A stretch of DNA of 64,000 nucleotides from Acidobacteriota bacterium (lineage in GTDB: Bacteria; Acidobacteriota; Terriglobia; Acidiferrales; UBA7541): positions 1-64,000 of the forward strand of contig QHYN01000200.1 in assembly GCA_003224145.1 (NCBI GenBank), written 5' to 3'. The notes beneath the pieces were generated by a model that did not search any database, was not told the origin of the DNA, and worked only from the letters and a program-made list of their open reading frames with translations. Below are positions 39,177-49,476 of the stretch, in pieces; within the stretch, counting starts at the first letter, position 1; the number at the start of each line of letters is the position of its first letter. Position numbers and translations under genes: made by a program.

Positions 39177-40787
39177 ATGAAGGATAGCTCACCTGCGTCA
39201 GCGCTGTGCTGGCTGTTTGCTTCAGAACGGGGCGCGGCAGACAGGCTGCTTCCCCGCTGGATTTTTCTGCGTGCTCTCGGTCTGATTTATTATTCCGCGT
39301 TTTTTTCGCTCGTTTTCCAAATCAAAGGATTGATCGGGCCGCACGGAATTCTTCCCGCGAACGAATACTTGCAAGCAGTGGCCGAACAGTTTGGGCGCAC
39401 CGGCCATTGGTACGTGCCGACGCTCCTGTGGTTTTCGCGTAGTTCGCATATGCTGACCGGGATTTGCTGGGCGGGCATGATTGCGTCGGTGCTGCTGGTG
39501 TTGAATTTCTGGCCGCGAGGAATGCTGGCGATCTGTTTCGTGTGTTTTCTCTCTTTCGTGAGCGCGGCGCAAGATTTTTCCGCGTACCAATCCGACGGGA
39601 TGCTGCTCGAAGCGGGATTCATTGCCATGTTCTTCGCTCCACGGGGATGGCGGCCGGGATGGGAGAAAACGAGCCCACCTTCGCGCGCGAGTTGGTTTTT
39701 GCTGGTCTGGGAATGCTTCCGGATTTATTTCGAGTCGGGCGTGGCCAAAATCGTGGGAGGCGATCCGGAGTGGCGAAACTTCACGGCGCTGGACGAGTAT
39801 TACCAGAACGGACCGCTACCCACGTGGATCGGATGGTACATGCAGCATTGGCCGCACTGGTTCCATGCGGTGACGGCGTTTGGAACGCTGGCGCTGGAAT
39901 TGGGGCTGGCGTGGATGATGTTTCTGCCACGGAGCTTTCGCATTCTATGCTTTTGCATCCTCACGCCGTGGCAGTTCGGGATCATCCTCTCGGCGAATTA
40001 TACATTTCTGAATTATTTGGTACTGGTGCTGGGCTTCCTCCTGCTGGATGACAAGTTCCTGCGGCGGCTCCTGCCGCAGCGATGGAGAAGGGAGTTTGTT
40101 GAGTCGCAGGAAGCGAAACCGATCGCCGAAGCAAATCCGCAAAAAGATTGGCGAGACATGCTGCGCCCACGGTGGACCGCGGTGAAGCTGGCGGTGACCA
40201 CAGTGATGCTCACATGGATTTTCTACGCGACACTGGCAGAGATGGTATGGATGGTGAAGCCAGTGGGGCTGCCGACGGTGCCCGTCTCCGTGCTGGAACC
40301 GTTTCGCATTGCCAATCGGTACGGGTTGTTCGCGATGATGACGCGCGGGCGCTACGAGATTGAGTTTCAAGGCTCGGAGGATGGGCAGACGTGGCTGGTG
40401 TACCCGTTCCGGTTCAAACCACAGGACCCAGCGAAGCCGCCGGGGATCTATGCGCCGTACCAGCCGCGCTTTGATTGGAATTTATGGTTCGCGTCGCTGA
40501 GCACATGGCGCCAGGAGCCGATCGTACCGCGCACGGAGCAAGCCTTGTTGCGCGGCAGCACGGATGTGCTGTTGCTGTTTGCCGGAAATCCCTTTCCGCA
40601 CGCACCGCCGCGGCAAGTGCGCGCGGTGCTGTGGCAATACTGGTTCACAACGCCAGGGGAAAAACGATCGCAAGGTTTATGGTGGCGGCGGGAACTGCTG
40701 GGGCTATACGCACCGACGCTGGAGCGGGAAGAAGACGGAAGGATTTTGGTGTTGCAATGGCCAAGTGCCGTGGAACCGCGTGAATGA
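39177..40787 (+). CDS. Lipase maturation factor (LMF1)-like membrane protein
   Basis: LGLIYYSAFFSLVFQIKGLIGPHGILPANEYL; DGMLLEAGFIAMFFAP; ESGVAKIVGGDPEWRNFTALDEYYQNGPLPTWIGWYMQHWP. Confidence 0.85.
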   Translation: MKDSSPASALCWLFASERGAADRLLPRWIFLRALGLIYYSAFFSLVFQIKGLIGPHGILPANEYLQAVAEQFGRTGHWYVPTLLWFSRSSHMLTGICWAGMIASVLLVLNFWPRGMLAICFVCFLSFVSAAQDFSAYQSDGMLLEAGFIAMFFAPRGWRPGWEKTSPPSRASWFLLVWECFRIYFESGVAKIVGGDPEWRNFTALDEYYQNGPLPTWIGWYMQHWPHWFHAVTAFGTLALELGLAWMMFLPRSFRILCFCILTPWQFGIILSANYTFLNYLVLVLGFLLLDDKFLRRLLPQRWRREFVESQEAKPIAEANPQKDWRDMLRPRWTAVKLAVTTVMLTWIFYATLAEMVWMVKPVGLPTVPVSVLEPFRIANRYGLFAMMTRGRYEIEFQGSEDGQTWLVYPFRFKPQDPAKPPGIYAPYQPRFDWNLWFASLSTWRQEPIVPRTEQALLRGSTDVLLLFAGNPFPHAPPRQVRAVLWQYWFTTPGEKRSQGLWWRRELLGLYAPTLEREEDGRILVLQWPSAVEPRE

Positions 40788-40804
40788 AGCGCTGAGTATG
40801 GGCG

Positions 40805-41725
40805 TTATTGCGGGAATTGTTTGATGCTGGTGACGTGGTCGCCGGTGAAGCGGACGAAGACCGTTTTCGACGGCGGCTGGCCGTAAATCCAGTCCTCGAT
40901 GTCGTTGCCCTCGGCATCGCGCTCGCGGACCTTGTGGTCGGGCTTGCCCATGGCGGCGATGAGTTCCTCGCGGTCCATGCCGACCACGGGCCTGCGTTCT
41001 TGAATGGCCTTTTTCATTTCCGGCGGCAGGGTATCAACCCAGTGCACCGACGCGGAGCGCTCTTTCTCGAAATTGAGGAAAGGTGAAAGGAGCTGCTTTA
41101 AATCCGCTGGGGACATGTCGGGAACGGATTTATTCCATTCCAGGAAGATGGTGCTGCCCATACCGGGCTGTAGTCCCGGTGGGCCACCCTCCTGGGTCGA
41201 GGTGCTCCGCATCGTGGGATAGCCGCCTCCGATGCCAATCTGAAGATGATCGCGCCAGTGGTGCTTGCCGCGGCCGCCGCCATTCAAATCCACGACGATC
41301 TGGTGATCGCGGAATTCCAGCTTGGTGATCTGCACATTGTCGCCAGTATTTACGGCTGCACCGTGGGTGGCAACCGCACGGTCGAGGAGCTCCGTATTGA
41401 GCGGCTTGCCAACGTATACGATAATGCCTTGTTTCCCGGCGGGCAGAGCCTTGACGGCCTTGGCGAACTCGCCGGAGACAAAACGAATCAGGGACAGCTT
41501 CGAACTTTCCTGGAGCGGGGCGTTCCTCGACGTGCCGGTCGACTTCTCCTGAGACTGGGTGTTGTCAGAAGAGTTTCCCGTGTTCGGGAAAAGAGGGATT
41601 TCCTCATCCGACCGGAAGCTGATGGAAGGCTTCTCCGCCGGACGAAGGCTATTCGCTCGCGGAATGTCCGCATCAGCCAGGAGCAAAAACGCCAAAGGAA
41701 TAACAGTCCAGTTCGACATAAGCAT
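40805..41725 (-). CDS. Conserved hypothetical exported protein
   Basis: N-terminal hydrophobic segment MLMSNWTVIPLAFLLLADAD; internal Met chosen as start. Confidence 0.6.
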   Translation of the reverse strand: MLMSNWTVIPLAFLLLADADIPRANSLRPAEKPSISFRSDEEIPLFPNTGNSSDNTQSQEKSTGTSRNAPLQESSKLSLIRFVSGEFAKAVKALPAGKQGIIVYVGKPLNTELLDRAVATHGAAVNTGDNVQITKLEFRDHQIVVDLNGGGRGKHHWRDHLQIGIGGGYPTMRSTSTQEGGPPGLQPGMGSTIFLEWNKSVPDMSPADLKQLLSPFLNFEKERSASVHWVDTLPPEMKKAIQERRPVVGMDREELIAAMGKPDHKVRERDAEGNDIEDWIYGQPPSKTVFVRFTGDHVTSIKQFPQ

Positions 41726-41897
41726 CACGGATCTCGTCCCGACGGGGTCCGCTACACCTATTCTATGATGCCACAAGGCGCCTGAACAGGTGCCAAGCTC
41801 GGAAAAAGAACCATCCCGCTAAACTATACTCGAATGGGACAGAACTGTAACGGGGGGACGGACCCCTGATTCAAGAACAAAACCGTCTTGGCAGGCC

Positions 41898-42908
41898 TTA
41901 GCGGGAAATGACCTGGACACCCTGACGATCGATGCTTACGGGAAGGACCTCAGCACCAGACTCTACGATGGCCTTTTCCACGCGTTCCCGAGCTTCTGGC
42001 TCAATGAGGAGAACCACGCAGCCACCACCCCCAGCGCCACACACTTTACCGGCCAGCGCCCCGTTGCGGCGCGCGTTTTCGATAACCCGATCAATGGTTT
42101 TCGTCGAAATCGTGGGGAGATTTCGTTTGCGGAAAGACCATTCCTCACGCATCAAGCGCCCGGCCTCCTGCCAGTCGGGCTTTTCGAAAGCTAAACGCAT
42201 TTGCCGGGCGACTTCGGAGATTCGTCCGAGACTGTGCTGCACGGCGCGGTTGCTGCCGATCTGTGCTTTGAACACTTCCCAGTTGTTGATGCCGTGCTGG
42301 CGGGGCTTGCCGGTGTAGCAGACCGCGACGCGGCGTTCGAGCTCATCAAGATTTAGGCGGAGTTCCACGCGATGTTCGCCGCCGGGAGGCAGCTCGATCG
42401 CCGCAGCGCCGCCAAAGGCCGGGGGGTAATGGTCCTGGGTGCCGGTGGGAACGTTGATGACAATGGCCTCGGCGTCGCGACTGATGTGGATCCAATCGAC
42501 CTTGCTCTTCCCTGCTCCGGTAAAGCGGTCCAGCGCGGCACATATCGCGACAGCCATGGCGCTGGAGCCACCGATGCCCGCGCCCGCGGGGGCTTCGGAA
42601 TCCGTTGTGAGCGTAAAGCCGCCCTGAGGGTGGAAGAACTTGGTGATTTCTGCGAGGAGCGGGAGGCGATAGCGTTTGGCCTTCACCAAAGCGGTGAAAG
42701 AGGGGAAACTTTCTTCGCTCTTTATGTCGCGAGAAACCAGTTTGATGCGGCTGTCGCTGGTCGGAAGCGTTTCGATGACGCAGGAAGCGTAAAGCGAAAT
42801 TGCGGCGTTCAGAGTGACCGCGCCTGGATGAAAGAGATAGAGCGGCCAAATGTCGAGCGTGCTGCCAGCGAAGTCCACACGGGTCGGTGCTTTGGATTCG
42901 ATGATCAT
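41898..42908 (-). CDS. GHMP kinase family protein (sugar kinase-like)
   Basis: IIESKAPTRVDFAGSTLD; SEAPAGAGIGGSSAMAVAICAALDRF; GKVCGAGGGGCVVLLIEP. Confidence 0.9.
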   Translation of the reverse strand: MIIESKAPTRVDFAGSTLDIWPLYLFHPGAVTLNAAISLYASCVIETLPTSDSRIKLVSRDIKSEESFPSFTALVKAKRYRLPLLAEITKFFHPQGGFTLTTDSEAPAGAGIGGSSAMAVAICAALDRFTGAGKSKVDWIHISRDAEAIVINVPTGTQDHYPPAFGGAAAIELPPGGEHRVELRLNLDELERRVAVCYTGKPRQHGINNWEVFKAQIGSNRAVQHSLGRISEVARQMRLAFEKPDWQEAGRLMREEWSFRKRNLPTISTKTIDRVIENARRNGALAGKVCGAGGGGCVVLLIEPEARERVEKAIVESGAEVLPVSIDRQGVQVISR

Positions 42909-43054
42909 GTGTGCGCGCTAGCTCGATTCAGGGCAATTTCAGTCGAGCCAGTTTGACGGAATGGCTTCCCTAGCTCAAGCAGGGACAAGAACGACTGTCG
43001 ACGGATAGGCAACGGTCCTCGCAGCGGCAGCAGGCGGAGAACAGTGGAAAGGAC

Positions 43055-43687
43055 TCAGTTCCCACCGGCGGTAGCGGTACGGTTGCGGGCGATGAGCTGG
43101 GGGCCGTCCTTCTTCTCCAGGGCGAGGGCAGGATTAGGCTCGAAACAGCGGCGGCAGCGGGCTTCGTAAGCGCCCATCGCACCAACCACGATCAGTTCTT
43201 CGCTTTCGACGAGGCGCTGCGTGTGAACGGCAGGATTGCCGCACCGCACGCAGATGGCAAGCAGCTTGGTAATCTCCTCGGCGATGGCGAGGAGGCGCGG
43301 CATAGGTTCGAATGGGCGGCCGCGATAATCGGTGTCCAAGCCCGCGACAATGACGCGCTTACCAAGGTTGGCGAGCTTAGTGCAGACATCGACGACTTCG
43401 TCGCCCAGGAATTGGGCTTCGTCGATGCCGACGACTTCCGTGCGCGGGGACAACTTGTCCATGATTTCGGCGGCTTTGCTTATGTTGTCCGAGGGAATGC
43501 CGAGGCCGGAGTGCGAAACAATTTCATTGGCGGCATAGCGTTCGTCGATGGCGGGCTTGAAAATCTGTACGCGCTGGCGCGCGATCTCCGCGCGGCGCAG
43601 GCGGCGGATTAGCTCCTCACTCTTGCCGGAAAACATGGGGCCGACGATGACCTCGATCCAGCCCATATTGCCTTTGACGATGTCCAC
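43055..43687 (-). CDS. tdk: Thymidine kinase
   Basis: [66 protein letters not shown]. Confidence 0.93.
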   Translation of the reverse strand: MDIVKGNMGWIEVIVGPMFSGKSEELIRRLRRAEIARQRVQIFKPAIDERYAANEIVSHSGLGIPSDNISKAAEIMDKLSPRTEVVGIDEAQFLGDEVVDVCTKLANLGKRVIVAGLDTDYRGRPFEPMPRLLAIAEEITKLLAICVRCGNPAVHTQRLVESEELIVVGAMGAYEARCRRCFEPNPALALEKKDGPQLIARNRTATAGGN

Positions 43688-43761
43688 GACGTCTCCTTAC
43701 TCTGTTGTAGGCCGCGCTGCAAATTCCACGTCAAACTACGGATGGCCGTATCAATAAACCG

Positions 43762-44403
43762 TCAGCCGGAAGCGGACATTGCGGCGCTGTACATCTTGCC
43801 ATTATAGAACGGCGCGAAGGCCGCAATCACGGCGACGCGAAAGGCTTCTTGGCGCGTGATGAAATTGCCCGAAAGCACGCCCCAGGCACCTTGCGCGTCG
43901 CGAATGCCCACAGCCCCGGCAAACCGATCGATGGCCACGGCAAGCTCGGTACCGTTTTCAAGAACTTCGCGAACGAGGGACTGTGGCAGTTCGATGGCGC
44001 CCGAGCGTCCGTAATAGCCTTGCGCGCCGTCAGAAACGTACGCCCAGCTTTCGAGGAAAACGCGGCGACGCCTGCTTTGCGGCGCATCAGCATGATGGAT
44101 CGTTAGGTTTGGCGAAGCGCTGTCATGGACCACGTGGAGGCCACCTTCCAGGCCGACGAAGTAGCGCCAAGGGGCACCGCTTTCGTGCGCTAATTGCGCA
44201 AGCGCTTCGGTTCTTTGACGCGCGCCCCGCATCAACTCTTCCTGGGACAAGGGCGTGTGGCTGACTCCACTGTTCACTTCGATACTGACGAGCTCGAATT
44301 CGGCGTTGTGAGAAAGAGACATCGAGAAGGCTTCGAGAGCTTCTGCAACCGCGTTGAGCTTAGGTCCGCGTTTGCTGCCAACAGCGATGATGATTTTGGC
44401 CAT
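43762..44403 (-). CDS. DUF84 / YjjX-family inosine/xanthosine triphosphatase
   Basis: AKIIIAVGSKRGPKLNAVAEAL...SIEVNSGVSHTPLSQEELMRGARQRTEAL...YFVGLEGGLHV; internal Met start. Confidence 0.85.
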   Translation of the reverse strand: MAKIIIAVGSKRGPKLNAVAEALEAFSMSLSHNAEFELVSIEVNSGVSHTPLSQEELMRGARQRTEALAQLAHESGAPWRYFVGLEGGLHVVHDSASPNLTIHHADAPQSRRRRVFLESWAYVSDGAQGYYGRSGAIELPQSLVREVLENGTELAVAIDRFAGAVGIRDAQGAWGVLSGNFITRQEAFRVAVIAAFAPFYNGKMYSAAMSASG

Positions 44404-44495
44404 TGGATAGCGAGAGTACAGGGCCGATTGTAACGGCACTTGGGCGAGAATTTCACGGAAAATTCTCAAGGCTGAGGAAAACTCAGGAGTGAATC

Positions 44496-44569
44496 TGGAG
44501 CGGCCTATCGGAATCGAACCGACACCTGAACCTTGGCAAGGTTCCGTACTACCACTATACTAAGGCCGC
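44496..44569 (-). tRNA. tRNA-Gly (anticodon GCC), CCA encoded
   Basis: Minus strand GCGGCCTTAGTATAGTGGTAGTACGGAACCTTGCCAAGGTTCAGGTGTCGGTTCGATTCCGATAGGCCGCTCCA. Confidence 0.95.
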
Positions 44570-44665
44570 TCAACGACCTTCTTTTTATAGCATGCCCCAA
44601 GGGCAGCGACAAGCCCGGGCTGCCAGTGGCGGTCAATGCCGCCGTGCCGAGAACCAAAAAACTGA

Positions 44666-44881
44666 TCAGGAAACCTGAGTAACCCGGGCGGTCTTCACTA
44701 CTGGCGAGCGGCGTTGTCGCTCCGCGAAGCGAGTCGCCTTGTCCTTGTCGGTGTAAACGCGGCCGAACTTCTCGCCATCGGCATAGTAAATGCTCACGAG
44801 CCAATGATGATGTTTGCGGCGGCGGTCTTTGCCAAAAGAGGTCTTGTCTCTGTTCGGGGCATTTTTTGTCACGGTAGCCAT
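44666..44881 (-). CDS. Small basic conserved hypothetical protein (71 aa)
   Basis: MATVTKNAPNRDKTSFGKDRRRKHHHWLVSIYYADGEKFGRVYTDKDKATRFAERQRRSPVVKTARVTQVS. Confidence 0.5.
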   Translation of the reverse strand: MATVTKNAPNRDKTSFGKDRRRKHHHWLVSIYYADGEKFGRVYTDKDKATRFAERQRRSPVVKTARVTQVS

Positions 44882-45305
44882 CCCTGTCTGTGAAGGATCA
44901 GCACGACACTATCTCAGGGAAGCGAGCCCAACGCAAGTACCAGTCGAGATACTAACCCGTATTCTATTACAACAAAAAAATCGAAAACTGGAATCCCGAA
45001 ATTCGGACCAGCCAACGCAAAGAACGAGTCTCTCCACGTATGCGTTCCGAGCTTGCCCCGCGGTGATAGAAAACGTAGGCCGATACCCTCTGAAGAATAA
45101 GGGAGACGGGCAAACCGGAAAATACAGCGCAATCCCCTGCCTGCCCACGATCCAACCGAATTCAGTCAAAAACCGCCGCCAGCCCCCCGACCAAATTGTC
45201 TACAAACGACCCCAAAAATTGTTGCATCCCGTGAAACATTTTCCAATTTCATTCGTCTTTAGGGATGAGGAGAAGATAAGCTCAATGTGGCGGAGAAACC
45301 CAATC

Positions 45306-45569
45306 ATGATCACCGTTACAAAACAGCCGCCCCTTTTAGAAGACCTGCGTAACCATTCGCAGGAACAGATCGGGGAATTGCGCCAGCTTCTTGTGGCGGG
45401 CGCACCGTCGCGCCCCGATCCGCGCCGACCCGGCTTCTATGAAGTAGAGGGCCGCTCCCACACGTATTATGTGTTCAAGTATCCCACGGGCACAAAGGTG
45501 CTGCTGCTCGGCGTGTGGGAGCGCGATCCGGTCGCGGAAATGGTCGCGTGTTCCTGCCCTGCCGCCTGA
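45306..45569 (+). CDS. Small hypothetical protein (87 aa)
   Basis: In-frame ATG MITVTKQPPLLEDLRNHSQEQIGELRQLL; followed by a strong terminator; N-terminal extension in the ORF track looks non-coding. Confidence 0.55.
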   Translation: MITVTKQPPLLEDLRNHSQEQIGELRQLLVAGAPSRPDPRRPGFYEVEGRSHTYYVFKYPTGTKVLLLGVWERDPVAEMVACSCPAA

Positions 45570-45606
45570 TTTTCTGTTTGCTGTTCCTTGAGAAACAAGA
45601 ACTGAG

Positions 45607-45644
45607 AGAAAGCGCCCTGGTCAGAGCCCAGGGCGTTTTCTTTT
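45607..45644. terminator. Rho-independent terminator
   Basis: CGCCCTGG-TCAGAGC-CCAGGGCG stem flanked by GAGAAAG and TTTTCTTTT between convergent genes. Confidence 0.85.
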
Positions 45645-46038
45645 AATCCTCATCGAGTTCCAGCGCGGCGGAGTTAATGCAGTAACGCAAGCCGGTCGGC
45701 TGTGGACCATCGTCAAAGACATGGCCCAGATGGGCATCGCAACGGCTACATTTTACCTCGATCCTGCGCATCCCGTGACTGGTGTCGGTTTCGCTCTCCA
45801 CGGCATCTTCGTTAGCCGGGGCATAGAAACTGGGCCATCCAGAGCCAGAATGGTATTTCGTGTCGGAACGAAACAGAGGCTGCCCACAGCAGACACATTT
45901 GTAAGTACCTGGGGTTTCCGTATCTTCATACTCGCCAGTGAAGGGTGGCTCCGTGCCCTTCTGGCGGGTCACATAATATTGATTCGGCGTAAGTCGTTTC
46001 TTCCACGCCGCTTCGTCCTTGCGAATCTTCTCTTCCAT
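45643..46038 (-). CDS. msrB: Peptide-methionine (R)-S-oxide reductase
   Basis: [62 protein letters not shown]. Confidence 0.95.
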   Translation of the reverse strand: MEEKIRKDEAAWKKRLTPNQYYVTRQKGTEPPFTGEYEDTETPGTYKCVCCGQPLFRSDTKYHSGSGWPSFYAPANEDAVESETDTSHGMRRIEVKCSRCDAHLGHVFDDGPQPTGLRYCINSAALELDED

Positions 46039-46239
46039 GGCAGCTCCCAGGTATCCTTCCCGTCCAATACTTCCTGTTCTATATCAGATTCCGTGCGCTA
46101 CAGCCAACTCCCGCTCGCAGGCAAAAATCCACGCTGGCTCTGTTCGAGCGCGCGGGTTGGAAGATCTCGCCGCTGACCGGGAAACTCTGGCAGAATCCGA
46201 AGGTTTGTTGGCACGCCACAACACCGCGAGGGTCCGCCG

Positions 46240-47304
46240 ATGAAAGTGAATCTTCCCGTGCGTAAGGCAATCCTGAATCGCCGCACGTATGAAGCGCCTG
46301 CCGAAGGGCGATCCGATAAGATGCGTCTTGATTTCAACGAAAATACTTCCGGCTGTTCGCCGACGGTACTGCGTGCGCTGGCAAAACTCACGTCCAAGCA
46401 AGTTGCAATGTACCCCGAGTATCAAAAGCCCACGAAGCAGCTGGCGCTCTACTTCCGCGTGCGGCCCGAGGAATTGCTGCTCACAAATGGCGGCGACGAT
46501 GCGCTGCGCGTTTTCTTCGACACCTTCGTCGATTCGGGAACCCGCATCCTGATTTGCGAGCCGACTTTTCCCATGTACCGCTACTATGCGGAGATCGCGG
46601 GAGCACGGACCGATGCGCTTCGCTATGACAGTGAGATGGGATTTCCACTTGAAGACGTGATCGGCGCATTGCGTAAGAAGCCACGCGTACTGTTCATCGC
46701 AAATCCGAACAATCCAACGGGTACGCTGCTCCATGAAAAAGAATTGCGGCGCATCCTGCAGGCCGCCACGGACACGGTTGTCGTGATGGACGAAGCTTAC
46801 GCTGAGTTTTCTGGTTTTTCGGCTGTTCCTTGGATTCACGGGTATCCTCAACTCTTCGTGACGCGGACATTCTCAAAGGTGGCAGGGCTCGCCGGGTTGC
46901 GTCTGGGCGCCGTGATCGCCTGCGAGAGATCCCTTGCTTTTGTGCGCCGCGCGATGCCGCCCTTTCCGGTCAACCTTGCTGCGCTGGTTGCGGCAGAAGC
47001 CGCCGTAGGAAATCCCGCAGCGATGCGAGTGTATGTTACGGAAGTGAAGCGTTTGCGCGCCTGGTTCGCGGCACAATTGCAAAAACTAGGGGTGAAATCC
47101 TACCCCAGTGGAGGAAATTTTCTGTTGGCAAATTTTGGATCGCTCGGATCACGCCTGTTTCGCAGACTGGAAAAGCTAGGAATTCTGCTACGCGACCGCA
47201 GCAAGGACATGGGGCCCGGCTTCGCGCGCATCACGATTGGAACTTCCTCCGAGATGCAACGACTTCTGAGGTTCATACGAAAAGAATGGAGAAGGCCAGT
47301 TTGA
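46240..47304 (+). CDS. hisC: Histidinol-phosphate aminotransferase-like protein
   Basis: RLDFNENTSGCSPTVLRAL; FIANPNNPTGTLLHEKEL; FVTRTFSKVAGLAGLRLGAVIA. Confidence 0.85.
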   Translation: MKVNLPVRKAILNRRTYEAPAEGRSDKMRLDFNENTSGCSPTVLRALAKLTSKQVAMYPEYQKPTKQLALYFRVRPEELLLTNGGDDALRVFFDTFVDSGTRILICEPTFPMYRYYAEIAGARTDALRYDSEMGFPLEDVIGALRKKPRVLFIANPNNPTGTLLHEKELRRILQAATDTVVVMDEAYAEFSGFSAVPWIHGYPQLFVTRTFSKVAGLAGLRLGAVIACERSLAFVRRAMPPFPVNLAALVAAEAAVGNPAAMRVYVTEVKRLRAWFAAQLQKLGVKSYPSGGNFLLANFGSLGSRLFRRLEKLGILLRDRSKDMGPGFARITIGTSSEMQRLLRFIRKEWRRPV

Positions 47305-47324
47305 CCATCAGCGCGAGACCGAAG

Positions 47325-49109
47325 TCAGCGGAGATATGCGTCCGTGATGTACTGCTGCACCATGCGCTGCGTATTGAAGAATGAGCCGTTGATGGCGATG
47401 GCGTGCTTCATGACCTCCAAGAATTCGCGGCGCTCGCGGTAATACAGGGGAAGAATGACGCTCTCCAGTTTCGAATAAAGCGATTCGGCCTCAGCTTGGT
47501 TGTCGGTCGGCGCGCTGCTCCCAGCGGTGCGGCGTGACTCACCAATCGACCATCCGGTCACCCCTTCGATGTGCCCCTCGACCCACCAGCCATCCAAAAT
47601 ACTCAAGCTGGGCACGCCGTTCAGAGCAGCCTTCATCCCGCTCGTGCCGGAAGCCTCGAGAGGAAACTGCGGCGTGTTGAGCCAGAGATCCACGCCGGAA
47701 GTAATCTTTCCACCCAACTCCAGGTTGTAATCATCCAGGAACACGACGTGCACATTTTTCCGCAAAGCTTTTTTCGCCTTGAAGATGCGTCGAATAATGT
47801 CTTTCCCACCGGCGTCATTGGGATGAGCCTTGCCGGCAAAAACAATCTGAAACTGGCCGGCGTCTTTGGCAATTTGGCGCAGGCGATCGAGATCGGACAA
47901 AATGAGGTCCGCGCGTTTGTATCCGGTGGCGCGACGTGCGAAACCGATGGTGAAGACCTCAGGGTCCAAGTGGAGACCCGTTCTCTTACGCGCCGCTTCG
48001 AGCAATTCGTGCTTGGCCATCAGATGAGCCGCCCAGACTTCCTCCGCAGGCAGCCCGAGAGCACTTCGCAAACTGTAGTTATCCTCGCGCCAGGATGGAA
48101 TGTAGCGATCAAAGAGCTGCTGAAACGCCGGGCAAGTCCAGGTGCCCGCGTGCACGCCGTTGGTGATGGCCTCGATGGGCACCTCGGGAAACATCTGGCG
48201 TGAAGTTTCGCCGTGTTGCTTGGCGACACCGTTCACGTAAGTGCTGAGGCTCAGCGCGAGCTCAGTCATGTTCACCGAAGCGCCGCTGCGCGCGGCTTCC
48301 TGCAAGCCGGGAACATTTTGCTCTGCTCGCAGAATCCGCTTCACCAGGTCAGCCGAGGAGGCGTCGCTCAAATCGAAAAAGTTGGTCTGGGCGGGGAACA
48401 CACGCGTGAGGTACTCCATGGGGAACCGATCATGCCCGGCGGGAACGGGAGTGTGAGTCGTAAAAACGCACTTGCCGCGGACTCTGTCAATGTCCTCGCC
48501 ACGGATGGATGTGCGCCCTGCCTTCTCCGCTTCTTCGCCGAGCAATTCCAAAGCGAGGAGCGCCGCGTGGCCTTCGTTCATGTGGTAGCGCGTGAGGTCC
48601 TTGTAGCCCAGCGCACGCAGCATGCGCACGCCGCCGACACCAAGCACCACCTCCTGACAGAGGCGGTAGAACGAATCACCCCCATACAGGGATCCGGTGA
48701 GGTTGCGATCGGCGTCCGCGTTTGACGGCAGGTCAGCGTCGAGGAAATAGACGGGAACATCGAAACCGTGCACGCCACTCACGGAATACCGCCAGCAGCG
48801 AAGCTCGACGCGGCGGTTTTCTAGTGGTACGCTGGTCCGGACGGATTCTTCCGTCAAAAAATCTTCAACGCGCCATTCCACGGGTTCTTCGGTCTGCGAG
48901 CCGTCCTCGGCAAGCAGCTGCGTGAAGTAGCCCTTGCGGTAAAGAAGGGACACCGCCACCATCGGCAGGCGCAGGTCGGCCGCGGCGCGAATGGTGTCAC
49001 CTGCAAGCACGCCGAGTCCGCCGCTGTAGCTCGGCATGGAGTTCTCCAGGGCAATCTCCATCGAAAAATAAGCAATAAATCGTTTTGCTGAATTGATCGC
49101 ACTTGCCAT
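47325..49109 (-). CDS. glgP: Alpha-glucan phosphorylase (GT35), short form
   Basis: FIAYFSMEIALENSMPSYSGGLGVLAGDTIRAAADL; VFTIGFARRATGYKRADLI; LNTPQFPLEASGTSGMKAALNGVPSLSILDGWW. Confidence 0.9.
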   Translation of the reverse strand: MASAINSAKRFIAYFSMEIALENSMPSYSGGLGVLAGDTIRAAADLRLPMVAVSLLYRKGYFTQLLAEDGSQTEEPVEWRVEDFLTEESVRTSVPLENRRVELRCWRYSVSGVHGFDVPVYFLDADLPSNADADRNLTGSLYGGDSFYRLCQEVVLGVGGVRMLRALGYKDLTRYHMNEGHAALLALELLGEEAEKAGRTSIRGEDIDRVRGKCVFTTHTPVPAGHDRFPMEYLTRVFPAQTNFFDLSDASSADLVKRILRAEQNVPGLQEAARSGASVNMTELALSLSTYVNGVAKQHGETSRQMFPEVPIEAITNGVHAGTWTCPAFQQLFDRYIPSWREDNYSLRSALGLPAEEVWAAHLMAKHELLEAARKRTGLHLDPEVFTIGFARRATGYKRADLILSDLDRLRQIAKDAGQFQIVFAGKAHPNDAGGKDIIRRIFKAKKALRKNVHVVFLDDYNLELGGKITSGVDLWLNTPQFPLEASGTSGMKAALNGVPSLSILDGWWVEGHIEGVTGWSIGESRRTAGSSAPTDNQAEAESLYSKLESVILPLYYRERREFLEVMKHAIAINGSFFNTQRMVQQYITDAYLR

Positions 49110-49476
49110 TGCACTCGCTTTTCTCTTAAGCGCGCAGTGACCACGCACTCCGCAGAAAAAAATGCGTCTCTGTAAACCCTATATTCTCGGGGATTAGCAT
49201 CGCCCAAGCAAGCGCCGCCAAGGCAGCTTGTGTCAAAAAGCAGCGCACAAATTGCCACAGACGACACGGGGACAATTGAAGTGGGTCAGCCGCCTGCTCG
49301 CGCAAGGTGGACGGGACGCAATGGCACTGCCGCCTCTTCCGCAGTGTCACAGAAACTTGTGGGCACGATCATCGTGCCGCTCGCAAATTGAAAAGCGATG
49401 AGCGCTCGTCCGAGCTGTCAGCAGAAGCGACCCGTCCTACAACTTGCCACAACGGGCGTGTTAGCCCCGCCCGTCG

